From: Lineus longissimus | Taxonomy: Eukaryota; Nemertea; Pilidiophora; Heteronemertea; Lineidae | Assembly: GCF_910592395.1 (NCBI RefSeq) | Contig: NC_088310.1 | Coordinates: 9,929,501-9,989,500 of the forward strand | Direction: 5' to 3' | Length of the DNA: 60,000 bases | Part shown: positions 1 through 11,516 of the stretch, piece by piece | How the letters are laid out: the number at the start of each line of letters is the position of its first letter | How positions within the stretch are numbered: position 1 is the stretch's first letter | Notes under the pieces: model-generated | The model's input: only the letters and a program-made list of their open reading frames with translations | The model's database searches: none | Told to the model about the DNA's origin: nothing | Translations under genes and position numbers: made by a program

Positions 1-1465
1 TTTTTTGTCCACTGAAAAATACGACTTTGCGCCTGAAAAACATTTAGAATTTTTAGAATTTTGTTGGCATTTTTTGGTCCACTGAGTAATTTGGCAAGGC
101 AATTTTGATGTCAAACATTTTGTGGCCTCCCTTCGAAGTGGAGAAGTTTGTGGACATGTTTTTCGTGAACTGAAAATTTTGTGTTCGAGATTGTCAAAGT
201 ATGCTATTTAAGGGCGCCTTTTAGTCCACTGAAAATGATGGCCTTCAGCTTGAAATTTTTTTCGAAATTGTGAATTTTGTGGGCGTTTTTTGGTCCACTG
301 AGTAATGTGGCATAGAAATATTGATTACTAACATTTTGTGGACATTATTTGGTGCACTGAAAAATATTGCTTCGATATTGACCTTTTTTATGACCTTTAA
401 GACTGAGAAATTTAACATTGTGAACACTTTTTTGGCCCTCAAAGAAATGGCTCTGTGATGGAGAAATAAACGATTTTTGTGGACATGTTTTGGTCCACTG
501 GGCAATGTTGCTTTAAATAAAGAAATCGAACATTTGTGGACATTTTTCCGTGCACTAAACAATTTGGCTTCGAGATTGAAGAATAAACTCTTTAAGGAAC
601 ATTTTAGTCGACTCAAAAACATGTTTTTCAGACGGAGGAAATTTAACACTTTGCGGACGGTTTTTATCTCTCTTCTAAATGGCTTTGAAGTTGAGAAATA
701 AAGTTTTTTGGGACATGCAGATTTTGATCAACTGAGTATAATGTGGCAGTGGTATAGAGAATTATACATTTGTGGACGTGTTTTGGTGCACTGAAAAGTA
801 TGGCTTTGAGACAGATAAATTAAACATTTCGTGGACGCTTTTTGTCCTCAAGGAAAAGGGCTTTGAAATCTAGAACTCAAGATTTTTGTGGACATATTCT
901 GGTCTACAGAGTAATGTGGCATTGATATAGAGAAATGAAACATTTTGTGGACATTTTTTTGGTCCAGTGAAAAAGATGGGCTTTGACAAATGAACTTTTT
1001 ATGATATTATTTTGTCCACAGAAAAATATGGCTTTGAGACTGAGCCGTTAAACATCTTGCGTATGCATTTGTAAACAAAAAATTTGATTCAAATATTTAC
1101 GATTTGAAAGTGTCCACTGAAAAAATTGCAAATAGATTTCGAGATAGAAGGGAGATAAAGTTAGGGTTATTTTTTCCACTGCAAGATTTGTTGAGAATAT
1201 TTTTTGAAACATTTCATAATTTCAATTGTCAACAGAAGAATAAGGAAAACTGTTTCAAATGTGAAAGTAGGTTGTTGAAGAATGTCCACAGAGAAAGTTA
1301 GTTAATAGATTTTTTTTTGAATTGGACGTGTCCAGAAAGAAATTTGGTTAAGGATTTCGAAATTGAAGAGAGGGCGATTTCAGAGTGATTTGTTGTCCAC
1401 AGAAAAATTTGATAAGAATATTTTAGCGTTTATGAATCGCTTCTGTACTGTCCACAGACAAAATT
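1..1465. repeat. Degenerate minisatellite, about 58-73 bp period
   Basis: The motif GTCCACTGA (later TGTCCACAGA) recurs about every 58-73 bases, for example near 8, 78, 225, 292, 493, 962, 1111, 1281, 1394 and 1450. It sits in a unit that also carries TTTGTGGACAT and a purine-rich GAGATTGAGAAAT stretch. The units are too diverged for an exact consensus by eye. The short open frames here run across repeat units on both strands and do not look like genes. Related units occur at 31035-31325. Confidence 0.8.
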
Positions 1466-2065
1466 GGAAATACATTCTGAAATGGAGGAAAGGAATTTGA
1501 ATAGAAAATGAGACGGTTCATTTCCACCGCCCGAGAAAATGTAAAAAGTAGACTGAATCGTTGGTGTGCGAAATCCCCTTTCGTTTCTCAGCCAGGATGC
1601 ACCCGCTGGAAGTAGCGGGAATTAGTCGTTTGTGAGGTCCCAGGAGAGCCGCTCCTGCACCAAATACTTATCACTTTCTCACAACCAAAATGTCCTTCCA
1701 AAGCTTCTAAATAAATATACATTTATCTACCTTGTTTGCGTTGTGGCTAAAACCTATTCAACATGGATGCATGCCATCCCCACACTGACACTACTATGAC
1801 CAGTATCCTTGCAAATACGCGGTCTAATACAGGCGTGTTATAAGCTGCATGTATCGCTATGCAATAGCTCCATTCCCACACTGGAGGTAAGACTAGGCTG
1901 GTAAATTCACTGCTTTCTCATGAACCCAAAGTTATATCTTACAGAACTTGGAATGAATCTTCGCTCCAGGGAATCGATGGCGTAAAGAAGTCGCTTTTGC
2001 TCCAGAATAGCAATGAGCGAAACTGTTTGGCTGGCCATGAAGTGAGCATTTGTTTAAGTCAGTTA
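1466..2065. other. No gene seen; downstream flank of the glycosyltransferase gene
   Basis: This stretch has no long open frame and no clear repeat. It lies just past the stop codon of the minus-strand STELLO-like gene, so part of it is probably its 3' untranslated region. Confidence 0.4.
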
Positions 2066-4393
2066 TTAAGGTCGTTCAGGGATAATAAAGGAATAGTCAG
2101 GTTTAAATGAATTGTCGAATTCAGTAAAGTCTTTACCCCCAAAGAGAATAGTTTTAAGCGCGGGATTTTTCAGCCAATTCAGCTTACTTTGCGTGTAAGA
2201 GTGATTGAGTTTGAAATATTTCTTAATGAAATTATAGTTTACTATGTAGGTTTTTTCCTTCTTTAGTTTTGGCTGGCCGTGTATCCTCAACGCTCGTCTG
2301 ATAGGCAAATGAGGTCTGGTACAGTTCAACAATGGATTTGGCTTTCCGTCTACATTTGGCCGAAGCGCCGACAGCACGTATTGCAATACCAATCGGTAAT
2401 TGATTGCTGCTTTGTATCCATCACTATGACCTCGCTGGTCATTTCGAATGTGAAGAACATTGTACTGGTACCTGCTGGAGCTATACAACATATTGGCGAG
2501 GGCACAATTCATAATACTCGATGCCCACCAGGATTCCCCTTCAAACTCTGTACTGTAGGGCATCAGGAAGGACAAGGTTTCACGATGGTAAGCCACCATC
2601 TTCGCATCGAAATGGTAGTTTAGATTAACGAGTGCCGTCTCATTAAAGAAAACATGACCAGTTACAGTGTAATGAGGATAGCTAACAGCTGGCTCGTGAG
2701 CACTCAAGAACCGTTCAAAGCACCTCCACCGATCATTGCTCTTGCAACCACCTTCACCGTTCCATCGCCGACCCTTGTAGGTGAGGAGTATCTTCGTGTC
2801 GTCGTCAAGAAAGATAAAATACTTATAACCCATCTTCGACAATCGACTTCCACGTTCAACAGCGTATTCTAGAAGAATATTCCTCCCAGTGGTCCACGTA
2901 CTATTTGATCGGTATAGATTGCCGGACTCCGTCTCGAACGTGAGCCATAAAACATCTCGGTCCGAGTTTGACACAAGTTGATCGAGCATCGTGACGCTTC
3001 CACCTTGTATCAAATACGCGAAGTCTTTCGTAACTTTGACTGGCGGAAAGGTATAGCCGACACATTCCAGATCACGAATCCAGGCCATGGCTAAATCGAT
3101 ATCCGCCCGCCCAATAATATCGATCTGGTAGAGTTCTATATAAAGGTCGATAAAGTTCTGCGCCAACGAAACGGTTTTCGGGATCCAATTGACCAGGAAG
3201 TTGATCAGTCGACTTGCTTTATAGTAGACATCCATTTCGTTGTGAAACTCGACCATAGTATACGAATGCGCGTTACGGATTTGATTGACGTATGGCGGAC
3301 CGAAAGCGATGTGACCGTCAGTATCCCAGACCAACCGTTGAGTGAAATACGACCGCCATATACCGACACGCGCCCTTCTGCGCTTGCCGGCAGCAGAAGA
3401 CCCCAGAAGGCGAACTGAGCATGCATCGTTGCCTGGGCGTTGTAGGGCGACATGACGTAATGTGGTAGTGTGTGATATTTCTCCACCATCTCGAATTGAA
3501 ACGGAATCATCTGTGTTAGCATATAGATGGCGTCCACATCTGGGTCGGTTCGGGCTAGGAAGTTGATCGCTGCGACCTTTTCCGGCTTGACGGCACCGAT
3601 CACTTTCATGTTCTTCGTATTTGGATCTTTGACTTTATCCAGCGGCAACCCTCTCGGCCAGAAAGTGGTATTGGGTTTGATGTATGGAATGTAGGGATTG
3701 TACACGTGTCCAGCGACCTGTATTAGATCAAATTTAATTGAAGAATCAAGGAGTGGCTCGGATTTGGGAAACCTGGGGAAGTTATCGTCGCCGGTGTCGT
3801 AGATCCACTTGGCCCCGTTAGCCACGGCGTATATGAAGCCGATGTTCTTTCGGCCGAAGTGATTCCAGGGCAGATGTCGGCAGATGTGGTACGAACACCG
3901 CTCCTGCCAGGCCACGTCGAGAAAGACAAGATTGGGAAAGGGCGGCACCTGTTTTGGGCCCTTCTTGTCACCGACCAGCACCACGCACCACTTTGGCATC
4001 TTCAGTAGGTCCTTCACGGCGTCGGTCAAATTGAAGATCGTCGTGATCACCACCCACTTGTCGCAGGTCATTTGTCCCCGATGTTGAGTTACCTTCAAAT
4101 GATAAATCAACCGTCTATCAAGTTCGTTTTCGGAGCAACAGGAATGGTGACTAAGAAATAATAGAAAATTACAAAAGCAATAATGATCTAGTATTGGGCT
4201 TACCTTATCGCAGCTAGCGGTCAAATTCTTCTTTCCGGCATACTTGGGCAAACCTCCGGGTATCAGCAAGGGCTCGCGGGCGTTTTCATGTCGAAAGAAG
4301 AGATCTGGAGACTTGTAGTAGTTGAACACCACGATAACGACCCAGACAATTAATCCAAGTACTAGGACTATTTTCTGAGACTTGCGGGAATTA
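2066..4393 (-). CDS. STELLO-like (DUF288) Golgi-type glycosyltransferase, frame broken once
   Basis: The minus strand encodes a type II membrane protein. A hydrophobic anchor (KIVLVLGLIVWVVIVVFNYY) lies near the N-terminus, followed by a STELLO-type domain with WVVITTIF, an acidic IYDTGDDN motif in the DxD position, FGPPYVNQ, FIFLDDD and SWWASSIMNCALANMLY. STELLO proteins are Golgi glycosyltransferase-like proteins; the substrate of animal members is not clear. Exon 4204-4393 starts after a good acceptor (TTTTCTACTAG) and ends at donor GTAAGC. A 111-bp intron (4093-4203) is in frame and free of stops. The next exon runs 4092-2066. Near 3361-3363 one base appears to be missing: upstream codons end in GRVS and the conserved WRSYFTQRLVWDTDGHI run continues in another frame. 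This is either a sequence error or a real lesion. The ATG in the retained-intron frame at 4416 is probably not the true start, so an upstream exon is expected. Confidence 0.8.
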
Positions 4394-4577
4394 CTAGTAG
4401 AAAAGACAAATAACATATTAACAATGATAACAAAATTGAATTCTAATATACATGTAACGCCTTTCCATGTTTCCCTGTTTGAAGCGCTTTTCGGATCCCA
4501 TAATCATAACCCTGGTCTCCACAGAAATCAATCAGGGGTTTCAAGGAGCAACCACTTGAACTCGACCATTTAGGGAA

Positions 4578-4659
4578 CCAAGCAGTGATTCGGCCGGGAG
4601 TCGAACCCACGACATTTTCATAATGTGGCCTACTCTTTTCAACTGCACTACCACTGCCC
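4578..4659 (-). repeat. tRNA-derived (SINE-like) sequence
   Basis: On the minus strand a sequence starting GGGCAGTGGTAGTGCAG resembles an A box. It is followed at tRNA-like spacing by GGGTTCGACTCCC, which matches a B box. The ends GGGCAGT and ACTGCTT could pair as an acceptor stem. The D and anticodon arms are poor, so this is more likely a SINE head or tRNA pseudogene than a functional tRNA. Confidence 0.4.
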
Positions 4660-4898
4660 AAATTGAAATATAACAAAAGCGATCTGGAACCAAAAGAAAG
4701 GTCGGGGATAGTGAGTGCGCTTGTTGTTTTTTAAAGTCTACTGTCTTCAGAAATTCTAATAAAATGTTGGAGTTTTCAAAACCATCCCGAATACATTTTT
4801 GATCAGTAGTGACGTAAATTATTATTTGAAAATTTATTTCGATTTTTGAACATGATCGGAATAAAGCTAGGCTATATAGGAATGCTGTTTCGAATCAG

Positions 4899-5129
4899 TT
4901 AAGGGTTGACAACAGGTACCGCCGTTTTGGCTAGACCTCCTAAAGCAATTAAAACTGTTTCAAAACGTCCGTAGTGAATGCTCATTTCACGGGCTGGATT
5001 CTGATATTTGTTTTCCAGAGAACAGCCTACAGGGTTTTAAATGAGCATTCACTACGTTTTGAAGGAGTTCTAATTACTTCATGATTTCAAGTTCTAACCA
5101 AAATGGCGGTACCTATGGTCAACCCTTAA
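4899..5129. mobile_element. MITE with TTAA target-site duplication (piggyBac-like)
   Basis: The element is bounded by TTAA at 4899-4902 and 5126-5129. Just inside are imperfect inverted repeats starting GGGTTGACAACAGGTACCGC on the left and GGGTTGACCATAGGTACCGC on the right. They extend through TTTTGG, TAGA and TAATTAGAACT to CAAAACG, about 70 bp per arm. There is no coding capacity. A TTAA duplication is the hallmark of piggyBac-type transposition. Confidence 0.75.
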
Positions 5130-5159
5130 AAATTGGAAACAGTTCGATTTAGAACTTAC

Positions 5160-5293
5160 GTATACACTGGAGGTAACATTTTACATCTTCTACAGAATAA
5201 GAGACGAATGGGTTTATCTGATTCTCGACTGAAGAAGGCAATTTGGACCAACGTGGACACTCTCTGAATGCACAATCATGCAACATCTGGTAT
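5160..5293 (-). CDS. Candidate internal exon, cysteine-containing, unknown gene
   Basis: On the minus strand a strong polypyrimidine tract plus TTTTAG acceptor (at 5294) and a perfect GTAAGT donor (at 5159) bracket 134 bp open in one frame. The translation contains MLHDCAFRECPRW and YSVEDVKCYLQC. The Cys spacing resembles extracellular domains such as PAN/apple, but that is a guess. Its end phase does not fit the following STELLO exon, so it may be a 5' exon joined through another exon, a separate gene or a chance pairing of splice sites. Confidence 0.25.
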
Positions 5294-5389
5294 CTAAAAA
5301 AAACAAAAACAAGCATTGCGTTCTTAAAACGATTGTAACAGCTGGTTAATTCAGCCTTATAAGCGTGGACAACGTCGTATTAGTGCGTG

Positions 5390-5880
5390 GTATATGTACG
5401 ATTGGCAGTTACTTTTACACGAGGACGGTTCTAACCCTCCTCACCTCGAGCCACTTGAAGCCGGATCACCTGTAACTGGCTTTGCGCTGTCTACACGGAG
5501 ACGGATCAAGTCGCCCGCCCCAGGTCAGTTCAGGCCACTTAAACCACTCACCCGTCGCTTGGTGGCGCATGTGACTCTTTATTCGGTGGATCATATACCG
5601 CGCTACTCGATTTTAGTACCGTGCGCAAAGTGACTCGAGGCCAGTACGGTTTCACACGAGAAGTGGCTCCAACCCGCCTCAAGTGACTCGAGACTGCAGC
5701 GCAAACGCGCCTCGGGTCAGGTCACTTGAAGACGGTTCTGATTTCGTTCTACACGGTAAAAATTATCCTGACCCGCCTCGAGCTGGCTCGAAGCCGGTTC
5801 CAACTGTTTTCGTGTAGAACGATGTCCTGCAAAACTGGCTCTATCAAGCATAGCATTTTTTACTGAGATGTATTTTGCCA
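5390..5880. repeat. Complex repeat with recurring CTCGAGCC / ACTTGAAG motifs
   Basis: Variants of 'CCTCACCTCGAGCCACTTGAA' and 'GACGGTTCTAACC' recur about every 40-100 bases in both orientations (near 5420, 5520, 5640, 5680, 5720, 5780). The outer parts contain related TTTTACACGAGGACGGTTC and the inverted form near 5800. This resembles a non-autonomous DNA transposon with subterminal repeats, but terminal repeats were not fixed. About 100 bp (5503-5602) recur at 30935-31034. Confidence 0.45.
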
Positions 5881-6256
5881 ACTACACCGTGGGTTCGACT
5901 CCACTTGGAATAATTTTTTCAATTCATTTTTTCACATTACTATTATTCTACTTACTTTTACTTTAAATTGTTCAATTCTTTTGCAATGATTTTTTTATGA
6001 AAGTGCACTGGATTATTTTGAAGTCGAAAAGTAATTGCCCTCTTAATCGAAAATAGAGATAAATGTAAGTTTCCTTATAATGTTTTATTTTGGTAAGAAA
6101 ACCACGTAGAACGACTTACACGAGACGCGCGTTGAACAGTGCGCGGAAACGTCCTGCCGAACCACATGGACGTTTCAGGTGCCAAACGCCCTGCCAAATC
6201 CAAAAAATATCCACTAACGCGGGCTATTACATCCGCGCACTTTGCGCACGTTCGCG
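5881..6256. other. No gene seen; flank outside inverted arm A
   Basis: AT-rich sequence leading to the outer boundary of arm A. Homology to arm B starts at about 6257 (GTTGCTACATGATAG in A against TTTGCGACATAATAG in B). Confidence 0.4.
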
Positions 6257-6990
6257 TTGCTACATGATAGTGCAAAACCCCGTTCAGTACGGCTATACAG
6301 AACTTAGTTGGAAGGCGAATAAAAAAAGTGAGCATCATGTCAAGAAAAATTCTTGCAAGTTTATGTCTTGATAAAAACTCACCTGAACAATGTTGCAATG
6401 TCCTTGGCGTGAAGTGGTTCTCGGAATGCCGTGAATCAAATTAAATTCATTAATTTCATCCGGTCAGGCCAGATTACCTTCTCGTGATCATTGTCTCCGG
6501 TTGATTAGGACTGGACATTGATTTACCGGTCACACAATTATCTAAAACATTGACCTCATTTAAGATATGGCCTTCAGAATGATACTGTTGAAGCCGCGCT
6601 AAATAAGGCCTAAATTTTATGTAAGGGCAATATTAGTGCTGTTTCCTTTTTAAATGGCCTAATTGTTGTGATTAATTTCAGAAAATTGTCACGGTGGGCT
6701 GGTGTGGAGGTTAACATATCCCTTAAGAAAAAGTGTCCAGCCCTGTTGTATGGTTACGCCAGGACTGCCGTTGCGTGATAGAATGTATCGCAACTTTCGG
6801 TTAGCAAAAAATCAATGCAGATATATGACGGCAGGGTCTATTCTGCAGACCATGTATATTAGTTACCTTTCATTTTGGTTTCTCATTTCTTTATTTTTTT
6901 ATGTTTTCAAAAAACTCAATTCTAGAATCTTCAGTTCTGGATACATTGCATATTGTAAGAAAACAAATGCAAATGAATTTTGGATTTTGG
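6257..6990. other. Arm A flank without a recognisable gene
   Basis: The sequence matches 50225-50966 in reverse complement. No convincing coding exon was seen; short open frames on both strands look incidental. Confidence 0.4.
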
Positions 6991-8011
6991 ATTTTGGATT
7001 TTAAGCTGATGTCCTTCCTCTTCATAAAAAGTTCCACCCAGCCGTTGGATGCATGGAAATCATGCATTAGTGGTTTTGCCTCTGTGGCGAGTTGTCGGCG
7101 CTCTTCTGGGCGGGCATCCCACCAGGTCTGGAATAGTTGCACGGCCTTCTCCTGGACATCCTGGATCACAACAGGTAGACGTCTTCGCCGAACATCCCGG
7201 AACCAAATTTCTAGTTGGTCTTCGACCTCAGGCCAGTAACCAATCAACCTCTGCTTCACCTTTCGGTCTTTGCCCCGGTTCTGCTCCTCCTTCAATTCCA
7301 GGTCATGACGGTTCCACCTGCGAAACGTCTCAAAAGGTATGTTGTGGTGGTTGGCAAATTCTGTCATCGTTCGCACAGTGCCATTTCCAATGGCAATCTC
7401 AAAGTCTCGAAGGTATCGCAGCTTCTCCGACACGGAATAACAACGCTTTCTTTTAGGCAGTGGCTCATCCATATTTCTACAAGTTGTATGCAAGGCAAGA
7501 AGGGGTTTCCGACAGTACCCAAACTTTATATACGCCTGAAACCTCACTGATTACTCAATATTTTTTCCCCTTTTAGGCCTACGTGGTGTCCCAACTAAAA
7601 TGCTAAGGTAATTCTCCCGGATTCCAAACTATGGACCAGACATTGTTGTTCGAAGTTCATTTCTTTCAATCATCTATTACACTTAGCAAACAAGCCTTGA
7701 TATGCCTTTTTTACGCTTTTTAAGGTACTCAAATTTTGAAATTAAACACCCCGTAAAAACCGGTGGAGTATTTTGTGGGACACCTCGTATTATTCCGCCG
7801 CGGCACTCGTCCGTACAAATGACGCAACCCTATTTATAGGTCACCTGCGAAACATGCAGCAGCCCCTTTAAAACCTAGGCCTGGCTTCCAAGTTGACAGT
7901 CTACTGCTATTGGTCGTTACCATGCGTGTATTGTGATCCTCTAATACGGACCATCATAAGGTGGGTTTGGCCTGAATATTAGGAACCGGTGGTTTGTCGA
8001 TGAAAAGACAG
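6991..8011 (-). mobile_element. pogo/Tigger-like DNA transposon, 5' half only
   Basis: The minus strand carries the transposase start (ATG at 7472; MDEPLPKRKRCYSVSEKLR, a CENP-B/psq-type helix-turn-helix) as far as MKRKDIS. It then breaks off near 6995 into unrelated TTTTGGATTTT repeats. The outer terminus at 8011 reads CTGTCTTTTCATCGAC on the minus strand and adjoins TA at 8012-8013. The same TA and flank (TATTGCATATAAAG) adjoin the complete element in arm B. The catalytic domain is absent, so the copy is dead. Confidence 0.85.
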
Positions 8012-8133
8012 TATATTGCATATAAAGTCGCCTTCATATGGGGACTACCAATTTGACCCATAGCTTCTGTCAAAAGTCATGGTTTGCATCATGCTAGCAA
8101 CCTTCTACATTAATCTTACCGTATCCTTGCTGA

Positions 8134-8449
8134 CTAAAGCTCCCAGATCGAGCACGCAACAGTTCTCTTCGTATTCAATGTTATATCGAAAGTCTCCTCT
8201 TCAACTGTTAAACGTCTCTTTCTCCTTCTCCTCCCCGAGAGCACGGTGCTGTTTGCAATCAAGCGGGCAAGATCTCGTTCCCCGTCTTCGTCGACAGTTT
8301 TGCAATCGGCATCTGTGGCACACCTTGTACAGAGTCTCTGCATTATGGTCACAACTTTGTGTTCCATTACTTCTAGCAGAAGTGAACGCTCTCTGTATGC
8401 GCCGCAAAATTCTCCAAACCTTTCCAGCCTTTTTCGGACAAGAATAAAT
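8134..8449 (-). CDS. Unknown exon, arm A copy
   Basis: The minus strand is open from a plausible acceptor (ACATTCTGACAG, AG at 8451-8450) to a TAG stop at 8136-8134. The translation is protein-like and charged, with RKRLERFGEFCGAYRERS, VVTIMQRLCTRCAT, a basic run SGRRRRKRRL and the end TKRTVACSIWEL. The arm B copy is conserved but 12 bp shorter in the CATDADCKTVDED region. It may be the last exon of the 18-residue repeat gene that lies upstream on the same strand. I do not recognise a family. Confidence 0.4.
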
Positions 8450-8539
8450 CTGTCAGAATGTTATAAAATGTAAGTTATGTTCGGAGATCTATTTTATTGA
8501 CCGGGTACTGTCGAAAGCTGTCATTGTAAGCTTTCATAG

Positions 8540-9000
8540 AATAAAATGGAATAGAATAGAATAAGGTTTATTGCTAAACAAAATTACATTGCGTAGAGCA
8601 CAAAACTACCTATATACAATAGAAATACGAATATACATGCGAAGGTTTTTTAACATCAACAAAAGAATACGAATTTGCTTACAATATGATTAGAGTAGTT
8701 GGAGAGACTTTGACAAAAAATTAGTTAGTTTTATTAATGTATTCTTTGGCGAGTTCAAAAGTTTTACATATTTAAATAAATCGGGATATCTGTGAAAGTC
8801 GGCTGGAATGTAATTCATGAGCATGTATGCAGAAGGCATCCCGTGTCATGATCACATCAATATAAAGAGACGAATTATTTCGACATCTTCCTAGTTCGTA
8901 TCTGGCAGCAGGTGTGGGCTGATGACGATTTGCTTCATCTGCGAAAGATACAGCTGCGCTGTTTTTGGTAGGAGCAAGATCTATAACATATGGTGTACCC
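8540..9000 (-). mobile_element. Candidate retroelement 3' end with pentanucleotide tail
   Basis: On the minus strand the sequence ends GCAATAAACCTTATTCCATT followed by repeated ATTCT, which looks like a polyadenylation signal plus a short-repeat tail typical of some LINEs. A short open frame upstream (ending HSSRLSQISRFI in arm B) has no motif I can assign. The same unit is at 43814-44280 in arm B. Confidence 0.35.
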
Positions 9001-9236
9001 CAAAATTTTGAATGAATATTAAATGCATAAAAGTTGCTGTAGACACCATTGTTGAAAACTAATTTAAAATATTAGCTTCTATTTATTGAAAAGCTATCTT
9101 TCTTCAGGGGTACAGCCGGTATCGATCTTACTGTTGGATTGTTAATATATGGCCTTGATTTTGACGCAATGTCACACTTTCTTGGTGTCACTGCCGCCAC
9201 CTGGCGGCCTTGAGGAAAAATGTTTAGGAGAATAAT

Positions 9237-10321
9237 TCACAGACACCTTTTCTTTTCTGTTTTGTTTTGTGCATTTTGTAAGCTTACAGTATGTACTACA
9301 GGTACTGTTCTTATAGTTTTGGCCTTACAAACAAACCTATATACATGTATGAACCCTACCTTGTCAGTGTTACAGTTGTAAGCCTCTTCAGTTTCTCCCT
9401 CTACTACCGGAAAACATTTGGCAGCGGGTGTAGGAGGTCCATACATGGTATAAATGATGTGAACATCATTGGGTACTTCAACTTCGAAAGTTTGAGCTAC
9501 AGTTACATTAACAACAGAAGGAGTAAATTCTACTGATTCCTCTTCGTCAGTTCGGTCTACAGCATTCTCGGTATGTGTGTTATTGAGAACATGTAGTTCC
9601 TCGAGGAGAGATGGCGGGTCTGCAGCGTTCTTCGTCGGAGTAGCTTAGAGTACTTCACCTACGACAGCTGGGTATGCAATATTCTTCGTTGGAATAGAAT
9701 TGAGTGCTTCATCTACGACAGCTGGGTCTGCAATGTTCTTCGTTGGAATAGCATTGAGTGCTTCATCTACGACAGCTGGGTATGCAATGTTCTTCGTTGG
9801 AATAGCATTGAGTGCTTCATCTACGACAGCTGGGTCTGCAATGTTCTTCGTTGGAATAGCATTGAGTGCTTCATCTACGACAGCTGGGTATGCAATGTTC
9901 TTCGTTGGAGTAACATTGAGTACTTCATCTTCGACAGCTGGTATGCAATATTCTTAGTTGACGTAGCATTGGGTACGTCCTCTGCGACAGCTCCGTCTGC
10001 AGCGTTCTGGGTAGGAGTATAATCATTGAGTAGGCCTAATTCCTGTACGATTTCAGTTTGGTCGGCCAGGCCTTCGAACAGCGAAGCATGTACCAATACT
10101 TCGACGACGAAAGTTTCGCTTACAATGTCAATACTTTCTTCATTTGGAACGAATTTAGGTTCCTCCACCCAGTTGTAATTGTTGTGTACATCAGCTTTGG
10201 AGTCGCTGGATACAGCATCACTATATGTCTTGTTATCAAGTTCAAAGGAACTGCCAAAGAATTGCCTGACAAGGAGTTTTGCTCTGGTTTTCTTGAGAAC
10301 TTTGAACTTCCTTAGCTTTTT
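9237..10321 (-). pseudogene. Gene with 18-residue tandem repeat, arm A copy, frame broken
   Basis: The minus strand starts after an acceptor (TTGCAG at 10322) with KKLRKFKVLKKTRAKLLVRQ and acidic sequence (NYNWVEEPKFVPNEESID). It then enters tandem 54-bp units encoding variants of PTKNIAYPAVVDEALNAI, about six or seven copies (9650-9990), and ends with MYGPPTPAAKCFPVVEGE to KKRCL. The frame shifts in the first unit (one base short in GCATACCAGCTG) and a TAA interrupts the last unit. Both lesions are also present in arm B, so they predate the duplication, or the real gene structure uses the first 130-150 residues only. No known domain. Confidence 0.5.
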
Positions 10322-10446
10322 CTGCAATCAAAAATACACGACTTTGGTTCATATGATTTCAGAACCAATGCCAATCTCCTTGATGGTGTTATGGTTACTT
10401 TAAAGTCTGCAACGCCCTCATGCTTTATCATGCGCATGGAGATCAT

Positions 10447-10884
10447 GAGACAAGACCACCATTGATTTTTTAAGCCTTTTAGCAGTTAAATTGTCAATGT
10501 TCGACCGCGTCGCATCAAATACTGCGTGGGGTTGTGAATCTGAAATTTTGATATGATATTCCGGACAGTCAGGCAAGTAAATGGTGAAAAGTAAACTGGT
10601 AATTGACCACGGAAATTTTTTGAAATCAACAAATTGGACAGACGTTGATATTTCCACTCTTTTCAGCCAACTGGCAGAAAAATCTCAAAAGTCGTCCCCT
10701 ATTGCCAAATTAGCAAAATTAATTTTTCAATCAAATAATTTCTTTATATCTGTAGACTTGCCACACCAATATCTTTTCAATACCTCTACAAATAAGTATG
10801 CACTTGACAGTTAAAAACATACTCGCGTTTAATTGATAGGTCTGGAACCTCCAACCTATGAATATTCAATGGTGGTCTTGTCTC
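10447..10884. mobile_element. MITE with GAGACAAGACCACCATTGA termini
   Basis: A 438-bp unit begins GAGACAAGACCACCATTGA and ends TCAATGGTGGTCTTGTCTC, a 19-bp inverted terminal repeat. A second copy lies at 16128-16569, and both recur in arm B (41925-42369 and 34833-35275). Its short open frames are shared by all four copies and look non-genic. Confidence 0.8.
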
Positions 10885-11516
10885 AATCGGAAAAATCTGT
10901 GGAATGTCATTAATCAGTGTAAAATAAATAATTGCATTTCTATACTATTAGATCAAAGTGGCCAATCAAAAATATGTTACACATTTTTTGTCTAATTGAT
11001 GCCTAGCATGCCTAGTTCTAAATAGACGTTTGAAAATGATCCGAGAATGATTTGACTCCCAACTCATCACAAACTTATAATTTATTTCACGAGAAAATGG
11101 CATTCTGATTTCAGAATTGTGATTTCACGCAGAAAATGCCGCAGTTGAACACAATGTTATTGTATAATCTGAAACTCCAAAGTCTGCAGTTTCAAAAGAT
11201 ACTTGCAAGAATCGGACCAAAGACCGAGAACGAACCATAGAAATGAAATGCTGCGGACAACTTTTATTAGCCTTTTTGGGCTTTTTGCGTGCCGCGTCAT
11301 ATTTTCGTGGAATGGACTATAGTAATCACTGTGTCGTAAATGCAAATAATGATAGGCGCAAAATTCATAATTAACTTCCTTGTTGGTTCTGCTCCGCAAT
11401 CAAATGATTGTGGATGCAGATTCAAGAGCGTCTATTCACCGGTGAGTGACAGATAGTTAGAGTATATACTTGTAGCAATGACATATCTGCGGTGCTGTAG
11501 CTAGACCTACTCCAGC
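10885..11516. other. Upstream region of the arm A transporter
   Basis: No gene was seen. The sequence matches 41301-41924 in reverse complement and precedes the transporter start codon, so it should contain the promoter. No core promoter motif could be assigned with confidence. Confidence 0.35.

Noticed and set aside
1000-1465. TGTCCACAGA motifs resembling bacterial DnaA boxes
   Set aside because: They are part of a eukaryotic degenerate satellite with regular spacing; nothing else suggests a bacterial origin.
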